Shown here: positions 28,067 to 29,015 of the stretch, one piece after another
Layout: each line of letters begins with the position of its first letter
Numbering within the stretch: position 1 is the stretch's first letter
Origin: a virus
Direction: 5' to 3' (one strand)
Length of the DNA stretch: 29,015 bases
IMG/VR virus record: IMGVR_UViG_3300035698_004937
Location: 1 to 29,015 of that record
Notes under the pieces: generated by a model
What the model was told of the DNA's origin: nothing
What the model saw: only the letters and a program-made list of their open reading frames with translations
Databases searched by the model: none
Made by a program: the position numbers and the translations under genes

Positions 28067-28113
28067 CAAAATTCATTTAACCACGATCAACTTAACTGAT
28101 GAGCGTGGCAAAA
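28067..28113 (-). promoter_or_regulatory. Stem-loop module, copy 3
   Basis: Minus strand: TTTTGCCACG … CGTGGTTAAATGAATTTTG. The same outer arms as copies 1 and 2 with a continuous CCACG/CGTGG stem and a short loop. It lies upstream of the 173-aa gene. Confidence 0.5.
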
Positions 28114-28122
28114 GGAACTTAT

Positions 28123-28392
28123 TTAACCAATGAACTGAATAGCCTTGCCAAGATTTGTTACAGACACTACGTTTTCAAGTTCATCGAAACCGAAAACCAG
28201 TACATTTCGTTTTTCCCCTTCAGCTTGAACTAACCCAGATCTACAGTGCTTAATTCTCAAGGACTCAGCAAGCTTATAGTCTGATATGTAGAGATTCTGT
28301 ATATTATTTAGACGAGCTGTTTTAATGAAAGATAAAACTACTTGACGGTGTTTTCTCATAGCTATTTTTACTTGAGTTTTTGTTAATACCAT
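28123..28392 (-). CDS. First gene of the early cluster, hypothetical (89 aa)
   Basis: Starts MVLTKTQVKIAMRKHRQVVL behind TAGGAGATTGAAAA. The N-terminal half is basic and helical, the C-terminal half beta-rich (KRNVLVFGFDELENVVSVTN). It is the first supported gene after a gene-free control region and probably among the first genes expressed after infection; function unknown. Confidence 0.6.
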   Translation of the reverse strand: MVLTKTQVKIAMRKHRQVVLSFIKTARLNNIQNLYISDYKLAESLRIKHCRSGLVQAEGEKRNVLVFGFDELENVVSVTNLGKAIQFIG

Positions 28393-28454
28393 TTTTCAAT
28401 CTCCTATGAAAGTTCGAGCAATGTCTCATCAGCGTGTGGTGCTCATTCACACGG

Positions 28455-28482
28455 ACCAACGAGATACCATTCTCTCGTTGGT
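28455..28482. other. Perfect leader hairpin
   Basis: ACCAACGAGA (28455-28464) and TCTCGTTGGT (28473-28482) form a 10-bp stem with an 8-nt loop, upstream of the first early gene. There is no U run on the minus strand; it may stabilise the transcript or form part of a promoter control. Confidence 0.6.
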
Positions 28483-28620
28483 TTCGATTTTGGAGATAAA
28501 CTAATCTTGTTATCTGGTCGACCATTAATCAGCACCAGTTTCCGGATTTTTATTCTAGGCTCGTTTTCAAAGCCTCATATTATTTACTTTTCAAATGTCT
28601 TCTAACTCTACTGTCGGTAT

Positions 28621-28639
28621 TTTAAACCAATTAGTTTAA
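28621..28639. promoter_or_regulatory. Operator-like near-palindrome, site D
   Basis: TTTAAACCAATTAGTTTAA, the best match to the recurrent site; about 230 bp upstream of the first early gene. See sites A, B2 and C. Confidence 0.5.
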
Positions 28640-28752
28640 TCTGTCCAGATAAAACCATCATTTTTTGAAAAAATTTTTCAGGGTCTGAGATTTCATTGAA
28701 TTTCCCCTGTCAGATCCATCTAGCCTCAATCAATCACATCTCACTCATATCT

Positions 28753-28773
28753 ATACTATACTATACTATACGC
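28753..28773. repeat. (CTATA)4 microsatellite
   Basis: Four perfect copies of ctata followed by c. A/T-rich, so may help strand opening, or simply be a slippage-prone tract. Confidence 0.9.
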
Positions 28774-28974
28774 TCAACTCCCCACCAAACCCCACACACC
28801 ATTGCTAGGTGATTAAACTCCCTGTAGGTGGCATAATCGGTACTATGGCACCTCAAATCAGCCAAAAACGCCTGTATAGACACTTGTAAGTCCTTTGTAT
28901 ACAACGACTTATATTAGCTAAAATACAAGGATATGTAAGTCCTTATGCAAGATAGGCTTATGTCTTTTGCCTGA

Positions 28975-29015
28975 AATCACCCTGGAATCACCCTGGAATC
29001 ACCCTGGAATCACAA
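28975..29015. repeat. 11-bp iteron-like repeat, window-truncated
   Basis: aatcaccctgg repeats at 28975, 28986 and 28997, with a partial fourth copy at 29008. Eleven base pairs is about one helical turn, so bound proteins would lie on the same face. The array ends near the window edge. Confidence 0.85.

Larger units (their letters stand above)
28526..29015. other. Gene-free region at the right edge
   Basis: No convincing gene on either strand. Besides operator site D and the two repeats listed separately, it holds a TGAAAAA/TTTTTCA palindrome (28666-28680), a GGTCTGA/TCAGATCC-type dyad (about 28682-28717), two copies of TGTAAGTCCTT (about 28884 and 28935) flanking a CCTTTGTAT/ATACAAGG dyad. 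It is a plausible early promoter or origin region; the true boundary lies outside the window. Confidence 0.45.

Noticed and set aside
28322-28525. Minus-strand 67-codon ORF overlapping the first early gene
   Set aside because: It overlaps the better supported 89-aa frame and includes a hairpin; no ribosome site at its ATG.

Overview
The window is an AT-rich segment of a tailed double-stranded DNA bacteriophage (Caudoviricetes) or a prophage-like relative. Every gene I can support lies on the minus strand, so the window reads right to left. The diagnostic set is a large terminase, a DUF1073-type portal, a Mu-F/SPP1-gp7-like minor head protein, a DUF2213 protease-scaffold, a decoration protein, an encapsulin-like HK97-fold capsid protein, head-tail connectors and a LamG tail protein. 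The host is probably Gram-negative (inferred from lipoprotein-like and lytic transglycosylase genes), but nothing identifies it. No rRNA, tRNA, CRISPR array or transposase is visible.

Right to left. (1) 28.4-29.0 kb is gene-free, with an operator-like site, a (CTATA)4 run and 11-bp iteron-like repeats. (2) 25.0-28.4 kb holds small early-type genes: MAKK-start coiled-coil or acidic proteins, zinc-ribbon miniproteins, membrane miniproteins and a CsrA-like miniprotein. Three copies of a stem-loop module sit between them and a strong bidirectional terminator closes the unit. (3) 24.7-24.97 kb carries a promoter, a 13-codon Arg/Lys-rich ORF and a terminator hairpin, laid out like a transcription attenuator. 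(4) 20.9-24.7 kb is nucleotide and DNA metabolism: 5'-3' exonuclease, ATP-dependent DNA ligase and ThyX. (5) 16.9-20.8 kb holds a membrane-anchored lytic transglycosylase, a PD-(D/E)XK nuclease, small membrane proteins, a lipoprotein, an HNH endonuclease and several unknowns. (6) 16.45-16.95 kb is a gene-free control region with inverted repeats. (7) 13-16.4 kb holds small genes, including an NlpC/P60-like amidase/peptidase, zinc ribbons and an HTH protein. (8) 12.9 kb to the left edge is the packaging and virion operon, behind a near-consensus promoter.

Genes are tightly packed with many ATGA or TAATG overlaps, implying translational coupling. Two nearly stereotyped ribosome-binding leaders recur: one ending GTACAATG or GAACAATG (about 13-24.7 kb, with two outliers at 26.7-26.8 kb) and one of the TAGGAGATTGAAATG type (25-28.4 kb). 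A 19-bp near-palindrome, TTTAAACYAAYYAGTTTAA, recurs at the boundaries of the transcription units and may be the site of a phage regulator.

Two genome-wide oddities stand out. Short exact tandem duplications are very common (periods 5, 11, 12, 15, 16, 27 and 63 bp). At least three genes (2.4-2.9, 15.9-16.1 and 25.0-25.3 kb) read through only if one base is restored, at or near a short homopolymer, which means indel sequencing error, slippage or real decay. The most interesting candidates are the attenuator-like leader, the repeated stem-loop module, the divergent CsrA-like protein and the recurrent operator.
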